64,000 nt of DNA, taken from contig NZ_JBEHWS010000003.1 of the NCBI RefSeq assembly GCF_040239565.1, positions 124,001-188,000 of the forward strand, given 5' to 3'. Of the stretch, positions 53,181 to 62,947 are shown one piece after another. Positions within the stretch are counted from its first letter, which is position 1; every line of letters begins with the position of its first letter. The stretch is from Fulvimarina sp040239565. GTDB taxonomy: Bacteria > Pseudomonadota > Alphaproteobacteria > Rhizobiales > Rhizobiaceae. The notes beneath the pieces were generated by a model that saw only the letters and a program-made list of their open reading frames with translations, was not told where the DNA came from and ran no database searches. The translations under genes were made by a program, and so were the position numbers.

Positions 53181-53669
53181 ATGGGGGCCAACACGTTCAG
53201 CGTATTTCGAGGGGCCACCATGATGAACTTCGTCGCGACCGCTGCCGGTGCAGGCATTGCCGCCGTCGTTCTCGTCGCCAATCTCCAGGGCGCGCCGCTG
53301 CCGTCGGAAACGACTCGCGCAGGTGCAACGCTTATCGACCCGAGGACCACCGCAACGGTCCCGGTCGCGAGCGCTCAGCAGGCTTCGCCCGCCATGCGGA
53401 TGATCGATCTGAGAAGCGGTGCGAGCTGCCGGATCGTTAATCCCGAAGGTCTGTCCGACGAATTCAAGGCTGCCCCGATCGGGCCCGACTGCCAGGGTTC
53501 GCCGGCCCTCGTTCGCGTCGCAAAGTGGCGCAAGACCTCGGACGGCACGCTCGAAATGGCCGACGACCGCGACGAGACGGTCCTGCGCTTCATGCCGGGC
53601 GATGGCGTCCTCTACGAAAGCATCTATCCGTCTGAGGCACTTGTCACGATTGTCTCCGCCAACGGCTGA
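53181..53669 (+). CDS. Hypothetical exported protein, AprI/Inh inhibitor-like
   Basis: This 162-aa protein has a hydrophobic stretch (NFVATAAGAGIAAVVLVANL, about 16-35) that is a signal peptide or anchor. The C-terminal half has one cysteine pair (CRIV and CQGS, as in ASCRIVNPEGLSDEF and GPDCQGS) and the segment RVAKWRKTSDGTLEMADDRDET. A small beta-barrel of this type, with a Cys pair and W..-G.L-L.D pattern, is seen in AprI/Inh metalloprotease inhibitors. Assignment is tentative; no protease gene is adjacent. Confidence 0.55.
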   Translation: MGANTFSVFRGATMMNFVATAAGAGIAAVVLVANLQGAPLPSETTRAGATLIDPRTTATVPVASAQQASPAMRMIDLRSGASCRIVNPEGLSDEFKAAPIGPDCQGSPALVRVAKWRKTSDGTLEMADDRDETVLRFMPGDGVLYESIYPSEALVTIVSANG

Positions 53670-53685
53670 CCAATAGCCGGGCCGC

Positions 53686-54399
53686 TCAGGCCTTGCCCAG
53701 CGCTTCCGCTGTCAATTCGCTCAGCGGGCGGCGCTGGTTTCCGTCGGCATCGAAGTTCTCCGGATCGAGCCAACGCTCAAAGGCTGGCTCCAGCGCCGGC
53801 CATTCCCGGTCGAGCATCGAAAACCACGCCGTATCCCGGTTCTCGCCCTTCACGATCTGGTGCTGCCGGAAGAGGCCTTCGTAGCTGAAGCCAAGGCGCG
53901 CGGCGGCGCGCTTGGAAGGCTCGTTCAGAGCGTTGCATTTCCATTCGAATCGGCGATAGCCAAGCGTGTCGAAAACCATCCGCATCAGCAGAAAGTAGCC
54001 TTCGCCCGCGGCAACCGTGCGCTGAATCGAAGGCGCGAGGCAGACATGTCCGATCTCGATTACGCCGTTGGACAAGTCGGCACGGAACAAAGCGCAGGCG
54101 CCGGCCGCACGGCCGATATCCTTTGGGATGAAGGCATAGAAACGGTGCCCGTCCTGCAGATAAGTCTTGGATGCATAGGCGCGATACGCCTCTTCCGTCT
54201 GAAATGGCCCACTATGCATCCAGCGCCACAGGTCACCGTCGCGGTCGGCTGAATAGGCCTCCCAGAGCTCGCCGAACCGACTGTCATCCGTAATCGGCTC
54301 CATCGTCACCGTTCGCCCGACAAGCGTCTCGGTTCCCGGAAAGACACGCGGGGCATAGGTTGAGAGGTCGCTCCCGGTTCCCGCACCCGCCAACGTCAT
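53686..54399 (-). CDS. GNAT family N-acetyltransferase (RimJ/RimL-like)
   Basis: This 237-aa acetyltransferase begins with a long beta-rich part (GRTVTMEPITDDSRFGELWEAY). The acetyl-CoA fold shows IGHVCLAPSIQRTVAAGEGYFLLMRMVF and RFEWKCNALNEPSKRAAARLGFSYEG, a pattern shared with RimJ/RimL-type enzymes acting on amino groups. The substrate is unknown. Its start overlaps the stop of the lipoprotein hydrolase by 4 nt. Confidence 0.88.
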   Translation of the reverse strand: MTLAGAGTGSDLSTYAPRVFPGTETLVGRTVTMEPITDDSRFGELWEAYSADRDGDLWRWMHSGPFQTEEAYRAYASKTYLQDGHRFYAFIPKDIGRAAGACALFRADLSNGVIEIGHVCLAPSIQRTVAAGEGYFLLMRMVFDTLGYRRFEWKCNALNEPSKRAAARLGFSYEGLFRQHQIVKGENRDTAWFSMLDREWPALEPAFERWLDPENFDADGNQRRPLSELTAEALGKA

Positions 54400-55271
54400 C
54401 GTGACCGCCCCTTCACGAACTGGATCACATCGGAGCGGATCGACCGGTCGCCCAATTCGAGGGCCGTCGCGAAGGCCTTGATCGTGCCGGTGTGGTCGAC
54501 GCCCGCCACGATGCGGTCCGAGACGGACACGCCCTCCGCCCGCGCTTTCGCCGCCAGCGATCGCGTGTTCTTCGGATCGACCACCGTATCGGCACCGCCA
54601 TGGATCAGCAGCATCGGCGGTTCGTCCCCATCGACGAAGTTCACCGGCTGGCTCGCCTCGCGCGTCGCATCGGGGAAGATGCGCATATAGCGCTCGTCGG
54701 TCAGCGGCAGGAAATCGAATGGACCGGACAGACCGACAAAACCTGCAAGCGCGCTAATCGACCCGCCGGCCTTGGCGAGATAACGCCCGTCCGTCGCGAG
54801 CAGTCCGGCGATCTCGGCTCCGGCCGAATGGCCCATCAGGAACAACGGATGGCTTCCGGCAGGAATGCCGTTCTCGCCCTGCCGAGCCCACGCACCGACC
54901 GAAACGGTCGCGCGCGCCGCATCCTCGATAAAGCCGGGGAACTGCACTTCCGGATAGAGCCGGTAGTTGGGCACCGCGACGATGATCCCCTCGCTCGCCA
55001 GCGACTGGCCGACGAAGAGATAGATGTCCTTGCTGCCCGTATCCCAACTTCCGCCATGGACGAAGATGACGACCGGCGCGTTCGGCCCGGCGCCTTCCGG
55101 AATATAGAGATCGAGCGTCCCGCGCTCTCCCGGCATATAGCGGACATTTTCGACGATGCTGTATCCGGCCCCGCTCGTCACGGCGTTCAACGCGCCGGCG
55201 CAGCCCGCGAGCCAAAGGGCATAGAGCGAGCAGAGTATCGGCGTGATTCCCCGAAAAGCTTTGGTTCTCAA
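54396..55271 (-). CDS. Alpha/beta hydrolase, probable lipoprotein
   Basis: A TTG at 55271 gives 291 aa and an N-terminus RTKAFRGITPILCSLYALWL ending in the lipobox LAGC, so it is likely a lipoprotein; a GTG at 55334 would add 21 residues before the signal. The fold has HGGSWDTGS (oxyanion HGG motif), the nucleophile elbow GHSAGAE, and the late Asp/His in ADTVVDPKNT and GVDHTGT. These fit the hormone-sensitive-lipase/esterase branch. Substrate unknown. Co-translated with the downstream acetyltransferase. Confidence 0.82.
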   Translation of the reverse strand: MRTKAFRGITPILCSLYALWLAGCAGALNAVTSGAGYSIVENVRYMPGERGTLDLYIPEGAGPNAPVVIFVHGGSWDTGSKDIYLFVGQSLASEGIIVAVPNYRLYPEVQFPGFIEDAARATVSVGAWARQGENGIPAGSHPLFLMGHSAGAEIAGLLATDGRYLAKAGGSISALAGFVGLSGPFDFLPLTDERYMRIFPDATREASQPVNFVDGDEPPMLLIHGGADTVVDPKNTRSLAAKARAEGVSVSDRIVAGVDHTGTIKAFATALELGDRSIRSDVIQFVKGRSR

Positions 55272-55386
55272 TGAAATATCTTCGTCTGCTACGCTCAACG
55301 CTTTATCTCGCTGCCAAAGGATAATGCCGTGCACCAGCGCCGCAACGGATGCGACGATCGGGCGTCGAAAATACGATCGCCACTCG

Positions 55387-55740
55387 TCAGGAGATGCGGC
55401 TCGCCAACGTTTCCATCAGGTGAGAGGCCTTGTCCATGGCCTTGGCACAACGGTTGCGCAGATCGGCCATCCGGTCTTCAAGCGACGAGACCTTGCTCTT
55501 CAGGGTCTGGTTCTCGTCTTCCAGCGTATTGATCCGGTTCTGGGCATCGGCCAGTTCGTCCGCCGTCATGATCGCCGCCATGATGGTCAGGCGCTGGTCG
55601 CCGATCTGCCCGACGCCGTCCTTCAGGCCCTGGATCTTCTCCTCGATCCCGGAAGCGAGATCGTGAAGATGATCCTCCTCGCCCGGCCCGCAGGCCATGC
55701 GATAGGTCTTTCCGTCGATCGTTACGACCACCTGCGGCAT
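55387..55740 (-). CDS. zapA: Cell division protein ZapA
   Basis: This 117-aa protein bundles FtsZ filaments at the division ring. It starts VVVTIDGKTYRMACGPGEEDHL, the ZapA beta hairpin, then a long coiled coil (LADAQNRINTLEDENQTLKS and on to about 100). It follows DUF4164 on the minus strand and is near transketolase, the common Hyphomicrobiales layout. No 6S RNA gene could be recognised in the 115 bp beyond it. Confidence 0.93.
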   Translation of the reverse strand: MPQVVVTIDGKTYRMACGPGEEDHLHDLASGIEEKIQGLKDGVGQIGDQRLTIMAAIMTADELADAQNRINTLEDENQTLKSKVSSLEDRMADLRNRCAKAMDKASHLMETLASRIS

Positions 55741-55789
55741 CGCGGTCCAACTCTTCCCTCATCGCGGCCGGCTCGCGCCGGCCAAGGCT

Positions 55790-56071
55790 TCATTCCTCGC
55801 TCGGCGCTATCACGTTGCGAACCCGCTCCATGGCATCGACGAGCCGGTGCGAAACTTCGCGGTTCGCCTTCTCCAGCCGTTCGCTGCGGGCGAGCGCATT
55901 GTCGAGTTCCCGCGCAAGACGTCCACGGTCGGCGGTCATTCGCTGGATCGCGGCCTCGGTGTCGACGAGCACGGCCTCGCGGGCAAGCCGCGTGTCGATC
56001 GCCGTCGACAGTGCGTCCGCAGCAGCCTGCAACCGCGCCTCGCTCCGCTCGAAATCGCCGTCCTCCGCCAT
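55790..56071 (-). CDS. DUF4164 family coiled-coil protein
   Basis: This 93-aa protein (ATG at 56071) is almost all helix: FERSEARLQAAADALSTAID, then AIQRMTADRGRLARELDNAL, heptad-like throughout. It precedes zapA by 49 bp and is usually paired with it, so a division-related role is likely but unproven. Longer upstream frames have no family character. Confidence 0.85.
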   Translation of the reverse strand: MAEDGDFERSEARLQAAADALSTAIDTRLAREAVLVDTEAAIQRMTADRGRLARELDNALARSERLEKANREVSHRLVDAMERVRNVIAPSEE

Positions 56072-56856
56072 TGTCCGATCCACTTGATTCGCTGAAGCCT
56101 CCCGCTCTCGGCATGGTTTAACCCGCCCGAAGGCTGCGGAAAAGGCGAGTGTCGAGCGAAACGCGCGCAAACCGTACCGCGAAAGAGCAGTTTATGGCCC
56201 AGCCACGGACTGCCGGCTCCGCTCATTCAGTGGATTTGCGCTGCGGCCACAAACGCCCGACAATCAATTAGAATAGCGTCAGCACACGCAAGGACATGCT
56301 GACAGGGCTTGCTGAAACTTGCCGATCACGGTTTCATCAAAAGCCTTTGAAGAATGAGCAGACCTCTTGAGTGGCCCGAAAGCGACCGGGAAACCGGCAA
56401 GCGTAGGGAGTTCGACGAGCGGTCCCTGACGCTGGCCGGTGATGCCAAAGCCCTGATTTTTGTCCTGCGGCAATCGAGGCAATTTTCGCTGCGAGGATTC
56501 CGGAACTGACGGTCCTGTGCTTCGGCCACGCCCCTCCCACTGCAAGCCACGACGAGGTCTAGGCGGCCCTGAAACGGGAGACTGACACCGCCTACAGAGT
56601 CTTTCATTTTGAAGACGGCGAACTGTCAGCTCCGCCGAAGCCGGCTTGACCTTCTGACGACCACTCGCTCCAATACACATATGCCCGGCAGTGCATCACG
56701 GATTTCAATTCCAGAAAGCGATCTCACCATAGGCTGTCGAGGCTTAATTGCAGGCAACGTTGACAGCTCATCGAGCCTGTGATGTCTCCCCGCGAAATTG
56801 GAAAAGATGGCCCGACACGCAGGCCGTGCGGACCCTTAAGCTACTAGAGCGCCTCC
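56072..56856. other. Gene-free 785-bp region before tkt
   Basis: Frames present on both strands are short or carry proline/arginine-rich translation without family resemblance. The middle (56280-56650) has a coding-like look but no intact frame I can name; it may be a decayed gene. The tkt promoter should be near the right end. Confidence 0.45.
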
Positions 56857-58875
56857 ATGACCAGTCCCGAAAACGCCCGCGACATGGCAAACGCCATCCG
56901 CTTCCTCAGTGCCGACGCGGTCGAGAACGCGGGGTCCGGCCATCCCGGCCTGCCCCTTGGCGCGGCGGACATCGCGACCGTTCTCTTTACGCGCTTCATG
57001 CGCTTCGATCCCACCATGCCAGACTGGCCGAACCGAGATCGGTTCGTGTTTTCCGCCGGGCATGGATCGATGCTGCTCTACAGCCTCCTCTATCTGCTCG
57101 GCTACAAGGACATCGATATCGACGAAATCCGCAGCTTCCGGCAGCTCGGATCGAAGGCCGCGGGCCATCCCGAATACGGCCACGCCGCCGGTATCGAGAC
57201 GACGACCGGCCCGCTCGGCCAGGGCATCGCGAATTCCGTCGGCATGGCGATCGCCGAACGCCATCTCGCCGCGCGCTTCGGGAACGAAATCGTCGATCAC
57301 CGCACCTATGTCTTCGTCGGCGACGGCTGCCTGATGGAAGGCATCTCCCAGGAGGCGATCTCGCTCGCCGGCCAGCTGAACCTTTCCAAGCTGACCATGA
57401 TCTGGGACAATAACGGCATCACGATCGACGGTAACGTCTCCCTCGCCGATTCGACCGATCAGCTCGCCCGCTTCCAGGCCTGCGGCTGGGATACATTCTC
57501 CTGCGATGGGCACGATCAGGAGGAGATCGCCGCGGCGATCGAGTCCGCCAACGCCTCCGACAAGCCCAGCCTGGTCGATTGCCGCACGACGATCGGCTTC
57601 GGCGCGAGCGGCAAGGCCGGCACAGCGAAGGCCCATGGCTCACCGCTCGGCGAAGATGAAATCAAGACGATGCGCGAGACGCTCGGCTGGCCGCACGAAC
57701 CGTTCGAAGTCCCTGCCAATATCGTCGACCAATGGCGCATCGCCGGCCTCAGATCGGCCGCAGCCCGCCGCAAATGGGAAGAGCGCCACGCCGCCCTCGA
57801 TGCCGAGCAGCGCGGCGAGTTCGACCGCGCCCACCGCGGCGACCTTCCGAGCGGCCTCAAACAGCGGATCGAACGCGCCAAGCGCAATGCCAACGAGACG
57901 CGGCCCGCGCTCGCAACCCGCAAGGCATCGGAAATGGCGCTCGACGTCATCAACGAAATCGTGCCCGAGACCCTGGGCGGTTCGGCCGATCTGACCGGCT
58001 CGAACAACACGCTCACCAAGGATCTTGGGGTCCTGACCCGAGAGGATTACGGCGGCCGCTACATCCATTACGGCATCCGCGAGCACGCCATGGCCGGCGT
58101 CATGAACGGGATGGCGCTGCATGGCGGCGTCATTCCCTATGGCGGCACCTTCCTGGTCTTCTCGGACTACGCGCGCGGCGCGATCCGGCTGACGGCGCTG
58201 ATGGGGCTGCGCGTCGTCTATGTCCTGACGCACGATTCGATCGGCCTCGGCGAGGACGGTCCGACCCATCAGCCGGTCGAGCATCTCGCCGCCCTGCGCG
58301 CGATCCCCAATCTCGCCGTGATGCGCCCCGCCGATCTCGTCGAAACGCTGGAGTGCTGGTCTATCGCGCTTCAGTCCGAGAACCGGCCAACGGTTCTCGC
58401 GCTCTCGCGCCAGACCGTGCCCGCTTTGCGGACGGACGAGCATGACGAGAACAAGTCGGCCCGCGGCGCCTACGAACTCGTCTCCGCCCATGGCGAGGCG
58501 AAGGTCACCCTCTTTGCGACCGGTACGGAGGTCGAGATCGCCGTGGCGGCCCAGAAAACGTTGGAACAGGACGGCTTCCCGACCCGCGTCGTTTCGGTGC
58601 CGTGCTTCGAACTATTCGAAGCCCAGCCCGAAGAATACCGCGCAGCCTTTATCGACGACCCTTCGCTCAAGGTCGCGATCGAGGCCGGCGTCCGGCAGGG
58701 CTGGGACACTCTCATCGGCCGCCATGGTATCTTCGTCGGCATGACGGGCTTTGGAGCCAGCGGCAAGGCAGACGACCTCTACAAGCATTTCGGAATCACC
58801 GCGGACGAGGTCGTCCGGCAGGTGATCGATCGCATGGCGCCTGAGCCGGAGGAAGGCGAGGAAACGGAAGCGTGA
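56857..58875 (+). CDS. tktA: Transketolase (housekeeping copy)
   Basis: This 672-aa ThDP enzyme has the same motifs as the left-hand copy: SGHPGLPLG, GDGCLMEGISQEA, DNNGITIDG and GIREHAM. Its neighbours gap and pgk point to glycolysis and the non-oxidative pentose-phosphate pathway. The two copies in this window are clearly diverged, so they are old paralogues, not a recent duplication. The C-terminal tail PEPEEGEETEA is acidic. Confidence 0.94.
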   Translation: MTSPENARDMANAIRFLSADAVENAGSGHPGLPLGAADIATVLFTRFMRFDPTMPDWPNRDRFVFSAGHGSMLLYSLLYLLGYKDIDIDEIRSFRQLGSKAAGHPEYGHAAGIETTTGPLGQGIANSVGMAIAERHLAARFGNEIVDHRTYVFVGDGCLMEGISQEAISLAGQLNLSKLTMIWDNNGITIDGNVSLADSTDQLARFQACGWDTFSCDGHDQEEIAAAIESANASDKPSLVDCRTTIGFGASGKAGTAKAHGSPLGEDEIKTMRETLGWPHEPFEVPANIVDQWRIAGLRSAAARRKWEERHAALDAEQRGEFDRAHRGDLPSGLKQRIERAKRNANETRPALATRKASEMALDVINEIVPETLGGSADLTGSNNTLTKDLGVLTREDYGGRYIHYGIREHAMAGVMNGMALHGGVIPYGGTFLVFSDYARGAIRLTALMGLRVVYVLTHDSIGLGEDGPTHQPVEHLAALRAIPNLAVMRPADLVETLECWSIALQSENRPTVLALSRQTVPALRTDEHDENKSARGAYELVSAHGEAKVTLFATGTEVEIAVAAQKTLEQDGFPTRVVSVPCFELFEAQPEEYRAAFIDDPSLKVAIEAGVRQGWDTLIGRHGIFVGMTGFGASGKADDLYKHFGITADEVVRQVIDRMAPEPEEGEETEA

Positions 58876-58885
58876 TCGCTCGGCA

Positions 58886-59740
58886 TTACGCCGGCTGCGG
58901 CTCGCCCTCCGAGGTTCCACGCTCGACCGAGTAGGCCCAGGTGAACTCGGCGCCGAACAGGAATATCTGGCAGGTGTAGAAGATCCAGAGGAGGATCGTC
59001 ACCAGCGACGCCGCCGAGCCGTAAGTGGAAGTGATCCCGCTCTGGCCGATGTAGAGGCCGATCAGGAACTTGCCGATTTCAAGAAGCGCGGCCGTCAGCG
59101 CCGCGCCGACGATCACCGTCAGCCATTCCAGCCGCTTGTTCGGCAACAGCCGGAAGATGAGGGCGAAGAGGGCGGTCGCGACCGTCCAGCTGAACAAGAC
59201 GTTCAGGCCGACGACCAACACCGTCAGATCCTCGAAGCGGGTGAGGATGTAGGCCGAGAGCGCGGTCAGCCCGGCATCGATCACCAGCGAAATCAAAAGC
59301 AAAAAGCCGAGTGTCAGCACCAGCGCGAGGCTGATCAGCCGACCGCGCACTATCGCCCAGAAATCTCCGACCTTCGGCTGGGACCGGAAGATGATGTTGA
59401 GGTCGTCCTGCAATTCGACGATCGCGCCGGTTGCCAGCACGAAGAACATCGCGACCCCGAAAAGTATTGAAAACCACCCCGTTCCGAACTGGGTCGCGGC
59501 ACTCAGCATCGAGTCGAGCGCACCCGCCGCATCTGTTCCGATCAGCGACCCGGCCTCGTCGACGACCGCAAGCCGCGTCGCGTCATGGCCGAAGAAGAGA
59601 CCGGCGATCGTCACGCTCGCGAGCAGCACCGGCCCCAGCGAGAAAAGCGCATAGAACGAGATCGCCGCGCCGAGGCTCAACGCCCGGTCGTTCCACCATC
59701 CGATGATGGCTGCCCTGAAGAGTCGGACGATCTTCTGCAT
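58886..59740 (-). CDS. YihY/BrkB family inner-membrane protein
   Basis: From the ATG at 59740 the protein has 284 aa and about six membrane segments. It begins VRLFRAAIIGWWNDRALSLGAAISFYALFSLGPVLL, a YihY/BrkB hallmark, and has the central VWAIVRGRLIS-like and LLPNKRLEWLTVIVGAALTA segments. Old annotations call this family ribonuclease BN, which is wrong. Function unknown; transport is suspected. It lies between tktA and gap on the opposite strand. Confidence 0.88.
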   Translation of the reverse strand: MQKIVRLFRAAIIGWWNDRALSLGAAISFYALFSLGPVLLASVTIAGLFFGHDATRLAVVDEAGSLIGTDAAGALDSMLSAATQFGTGWFSILFGVAMFFVLATGAIVELQDDLNIIFRSQPKVGDFWAIVRGRLISLALVLTLGFLLLISLVIDAGLTALSAYILTRFEDLTVLVVGLNVLFSWTVATALFALIFRLLPNKRLEWLTVIVGAALTAALLEIGKFLIGLYIGQSGITSTYGSAASLVTILLWIFYTCQIFLFGAEFTWAYSVERGTSEGEPQPA

Positions 59741-59924
59741 GCACGCCCGCTCCTTTTCATCGCCCGGCAACTCTGCCCATCAGCGAAACGCGGCCATACC
59801 ATCACCAAAGCTCATGGTATTTGCGCATTGATCGCACGAAGGCTTGGCATTACGTGGACAACCAACGTCCGGTCGCAAGCCCGGCAGTGTTCGAGACCTT
59901 TGAAGATCCGGGAGACCTTTACCA

Positions 59925-60932
59925 ATGGCAGTTCGCGTCGCAATCAACGGCTTCGGCCGCATCGGCCGCAACATCCTCCGCTCGATCATCGAGTCGGGCC
60001 GCACGGATATCGAGGTCGTCGGCATCAACGATCTCGGTCCGGTCGAGACCAACGCCCACCTCATTCGCTACGATTCAGTCCACGGCCGCTTCCCCGGCGA
60101 GGTGAAAGTCGACGGCGAGACGATCGATGTCGGTCGCGGCCCGATCCGCGTTACCTCCGAGCGTGATCCGAAGAACCTGCCTTGGGGCGATCTCGGCGTC
60201 GACGTCGCCCTCGAATGCACCGGTCTCTTCACCGCCCGCGACAAGGCCTCCGCCCATCTCGACGCCGGCGCGAAGAAGGTCCTCATTTCGGCACCGGGCA
60301 CCGAAGCCGATCTCACCGTCGTCTATGGCGTCAACCACGACAAGCTCACGAGCGAGCACAAGGTGGTATCCAACGCCTCCTGCACCACGAACTGCCTCTC
60401 GCCGGTCGCCATGGTCCTCAACGAAGCCATCGGCATCGAGAAGGGCATGATGACGACGATCCACTCCTATACCGGAGACCAGCCGACGCTCGACACCATG
60501 CACAAGGATCTTTACCGGGGCCGCGCCGCTGCGCTCTCTATGATCCCGACCTCGACCGGTGCCGCCAAGGCCGTCGGCCTCGTCCTGCCGGAGCTCGACG
60601 GCAAGCTCGACGGCTTCGCCATGCGCGTCCCGACCCCCAACGTCTCGGTGGTCGATCTCAAATTCGTCGCCAAGCGCGAGACCAGCGTCGACGAGATCAA
60701 GAACGCCATCAAGACAGCCGCCGACGGCCCGCTTAAGGGCGTTCTCGGCTACACCAACGAAAAGAACGTCTCGATCGACTTCAACCACGATCCCCATTCC
60801 TCGATCTTCCACATGGACCAGACCAAGGTCATGGAAGGCACCCTCGTCTCGGTCCTCTCCTGGTACGACAACGAATGGGGCTTCTCGAACCGCATGTCCG
60901 ACACCGCGATCGCGTTGCACAACGCGGGCTGA
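59925..60932 (+). CDS. gap: Glyceraldehyde-3-phosphate dehydrogenase, type I
   Basis: This 335-aa NAD-dependent enzyme oxidises glyceraldehyde 3-phosphate in glycolysis. The NAD fold starts VAINGFGRIGRN; the catalytic Cys lies in SNASCTTNCLSPV (about 151-163), followed by TTIHSYTGDQ. The C-terminal region SWYDNEWGFSNRM is standard. GGGAG lies upstream of the ATG. A strong terminator follows. In relatives gap and pgk form a glycolytic group with tkt; here a BrkB gene and an antiporter interrupt it. Confidence 0.96.
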   Translation: MAVRVAINGFGRIGRNILRSIIESGRTDIEVVGINDLGPVETNAHLIRYDSVHGRFPGEVKVDGETIDVGRGPIRVTSERDPKNLPWGDLGVDVALECTGLFTARDKASAHLDAGAKKVLISAPGTEADLTVVYGVNHDKLTSEHKVVSNASCTTNCLSPVAMVLNEAIGIEKGMMTTIHSYTGDQPTLDTMHKDLYRGRAAALSMIPTSTGAAKAVGLVLPELDGKLDGFAMRVPTPNVSVVDLKFVAKRETSVDEIKNAIKTAADGPLKGVLGYTNEKNVSIDFNHDPHSSIFHMDQTKVMEGTLVSVLSWYDNEWGFSNRMSDTAIALHNAG

Positions 60933-60961
60933 TCGCGCTCTCACACATTTGAAGCCAACGG

Positions 60962-60993
60962 AAACGGGTCGCCCACAAGCGGCCCGTTTTCAC
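60962..60993 (+). terminator. Terminator of gap
   Basis: An 11-bp stem (60962-60972 with 60979-60989, one G-T pair) with a 6-nt loop ends in a T-run on the plus strand. It lies about 30 bp after the gap stop. Confidence 0.85.
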
Positions 60994-61138
60994 ATTCGCC
61001 ATGCAAGAAAGGCATTGGCCGGACAGATTTCGAGACTCATATGGTTTTGAAATCAATTCCCGGACGCTGCCACACGATCGGTCGCGCCGGACCTTCTCCC
61101 AGCAGCCATCGCCAAAATGGCCGCATGATTGATCCCCG

Positions 61139-62947
61139 ATGCTCGAAGACCTCTATCTCGTCATCCTTGTCGGCACGGTCCTCGTGCTTCTGGCGGCGTT
61201 CTCCAGCCTGCTCGCCTCGCGCTTCGGCACGCCGCTGCTGCTGCTCTTCCTGTCGGTCGGCCTGATCGCGGGCACGGACGGTCTCGGCCTCGAATTCGAC
61301 AACGAGCCGGTCGCCTATTTCGTCGGCACGCTGGCGCTCGCGGTCATCCTCTTTGATTCCGGCTTCCAGACGCCTCTATCGACCTTCCGGCAGGCGGCGG
61401 CCCCGGCCATCACGCTCGCAACGATCGGCGTCCTCGGCACAGCCGTCCTGTTCGGCCTCGCGGCGAATTGGCTGCTCGGGATCGGTCTCATGGAAGGCAT
61501 GCTGCTCGGCGCGATCGTCGGCTCGACTGATGCCGCCGCCGTTTTCTTCCTCCTCAAGACCAGCGGCATTATCCTGCGAGACCGCATCCGTTCGCTGCTG
61601 GAAATCGAGTCCGGCACCAACGACCCGATGGCAATCTTTCTCACCATCGCCCTGGTGGAACTCCTCGCCGAGGGCGGCGGCTTCGAGCAGCTGGGGATCA
61701 GCGTCCTGCTCGGCTTCATCCAACAGATGGGCCTTGGCATCGTCGCCGGCCTCATCGGCGGGCGCGGCATCGCCTATTTCATCGCCAGGCTCACGGTCGA
61801 TCGCGGGCTTCTGCCGATCCTCATCATCGCCCTTGCACTGGCGCTCTTCGCACTCACCGGTGCTCTTGGCGGTTCGGGCTTTCTCGCAGTCTATGTAGCT
61901 GGCCTTTACGCGGGAAATGCCGGGTTGAAGCGGGCGGCCTCGATCCGGCGCTTCCAGGAAGGCATGACCTGGCTCGCCCAGATCATCATGTTCCTTATTC
62001 TCGGCCTTCTCGCGACGCCGCGCAATTTCGACGCGATCCTGATCCCCGGCATCCTGCTCGCGTTCTTCCTCATCTTCGTCGCGCGGCCGGTCGCGGTCTG
62101 GCTTTGCCTGCTGCCCTTCGGCTTCCGCAAGCGGGAAACCCTCTTCATCTCCTGGGTCGGCCTGCGCGGCGCGGTCTCGATCCTTCTCGCCATCCTGCCG
62201 ATCCTCGGCGGCATCGAGGGCTTCTACGCCTTCTTCAACATCGCCTTCGTCATCGTCCTCACTTCGCTTCTGCTACAGGGCTGGACGCTTGCGAGCGTGG
62301 CGCGATGGCTCCGGCTCACGGTCCCGCCACGCATCGGCCCGATCGAGAAATTCGAGCTCGAACTCCCCGGCGCGGCCGATCACGAACTTCTTTCCTACCG
62401 GGTCGTGGAGGGCAGCCCGGTCGCCACCGGCTCGCGCGTACCGCGCTGGGCCCGGCCATCCTTGGTCATCCGCAACGGGCGCTCCATGCGCTATCAGTAT
62501 GCAGGGCGCCTTCAGCCGGGAGACTACGTCTATCTTTTCATCTCGCCGCGCTTCCCGCCGCTTCTCGACCGTCTCTTCGCCAGCCGATCGCCGGTCGAGG
62601 AGGACGACGAAGAATTCTTCGGCGAATTCACCATCAATCCGGCTTCGCCCGCCGCATCGCTCGCGGAGGCCTACGGTTTCGATCTTCCGGAAGAAGAACG
62701 GGAGCTGACGGTCGACGAGCTGATGTCCCGCCGCCTCGGTGGTTATCCCTCCTATGGCGACCGCGCGCCGATAGGACCGGTGGAACTCATCGTTCGCGAG
62801 ACCGGACCGGATCGAACCATCGTCAGCGCGGGCCTCTCGCTCTCGCCCCCTGACAATACGCTCCTGCCGATCTTCAGAAGCACCAAGGAAGGCCGCTCCG
62901 CGATCAGACGTCTTTTCCGGCGAGCCAAGTCGAACGATCAGAATTGA
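61139..62947 (+). CDS. Potassium/proton antiporter (NhaP2/CvrA type)
   Basis: This 602-aa CPA1 antiporter has about 12-13 membrane segments in residues 1-390, with the core sequences ILFDSGFQTPLSTFR, GAIVGSTDAAAVFFLL and ESGTNDPMAIFLTI typical of the NhaP2 group. The cytoplasmic tail carries a TrkA-C domain (LLSYRVVEGSPV to YVYLFISPR, about 415-475) and a CorC/HlyC-like end (PVELIVRETGP, about 555-580). It likely exports K+ in exchange for H+, protecting against high cytoplasmic potassium. Placed between gap and pgk. Confidence 0.9.
   Translation: MLEDLYLVILVGTVLVLLAAFSSLLASRFGTPLLLLFLSVGLIAGTDGLGLEFDNEPVAYFVGTLALAVILFDSGFQTPLSTFRQAAAPAITLATIGVLGTAVLFGLAANWLLGIGLMEGMLLGAIVGSTDAAAVFFLLKTSGIILRDRIRSLLEIESGTNDPMAIFLTIALVELLAEGGGFEQLGISVLLGFIQQMGLGIVAGLIGGRGIAYFIARLTVDRGLLPILIIALALALFALTGALGGSGFLAVYVAGLYAGNAGLKRAASIRRFQEGMTWLAQIIMFLILGLLATPRNFDAILIPGILLAFFLIFVARPVAVWLCLLPFGFRKRETLFISWVGLRGAVSILLAILPILGGIEGFYAFFNIAFVIVLTSLLLQGWTLASVARWLRLTVPPRIGPIEKFELELPGAADHELLSYRVVEGSPVATGSRVPRWARPSLVIRNGRSMRYQYAGRLQPGDYVYLFISPRFPPLLDRLFASRSPVEEDDEEFFGEFTINPASPAASLAEAYGFDLPEEERELTVDELMSRRLGGYPSYGDRAPIGPVELIVRETGPDRTIVSAGLSLSPPDNTLLPIFRSTKEGRSAIRRLFRRAKSNDQN

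Noticed and set aside
55272..55386. 6S RNA expected beside zapA
   Set aside because: The space after zapA is only about 115 bp up to the hydrolase signal sequence, and no 6S-like long hairpin was recognised.
56279..56680. Minus-strand frame (133 codons) in the gap before tkt
   Set aside because: Arg/Pro/Ser-rich translation with no similarity to known families and no ribosome site; not supported as a gene.
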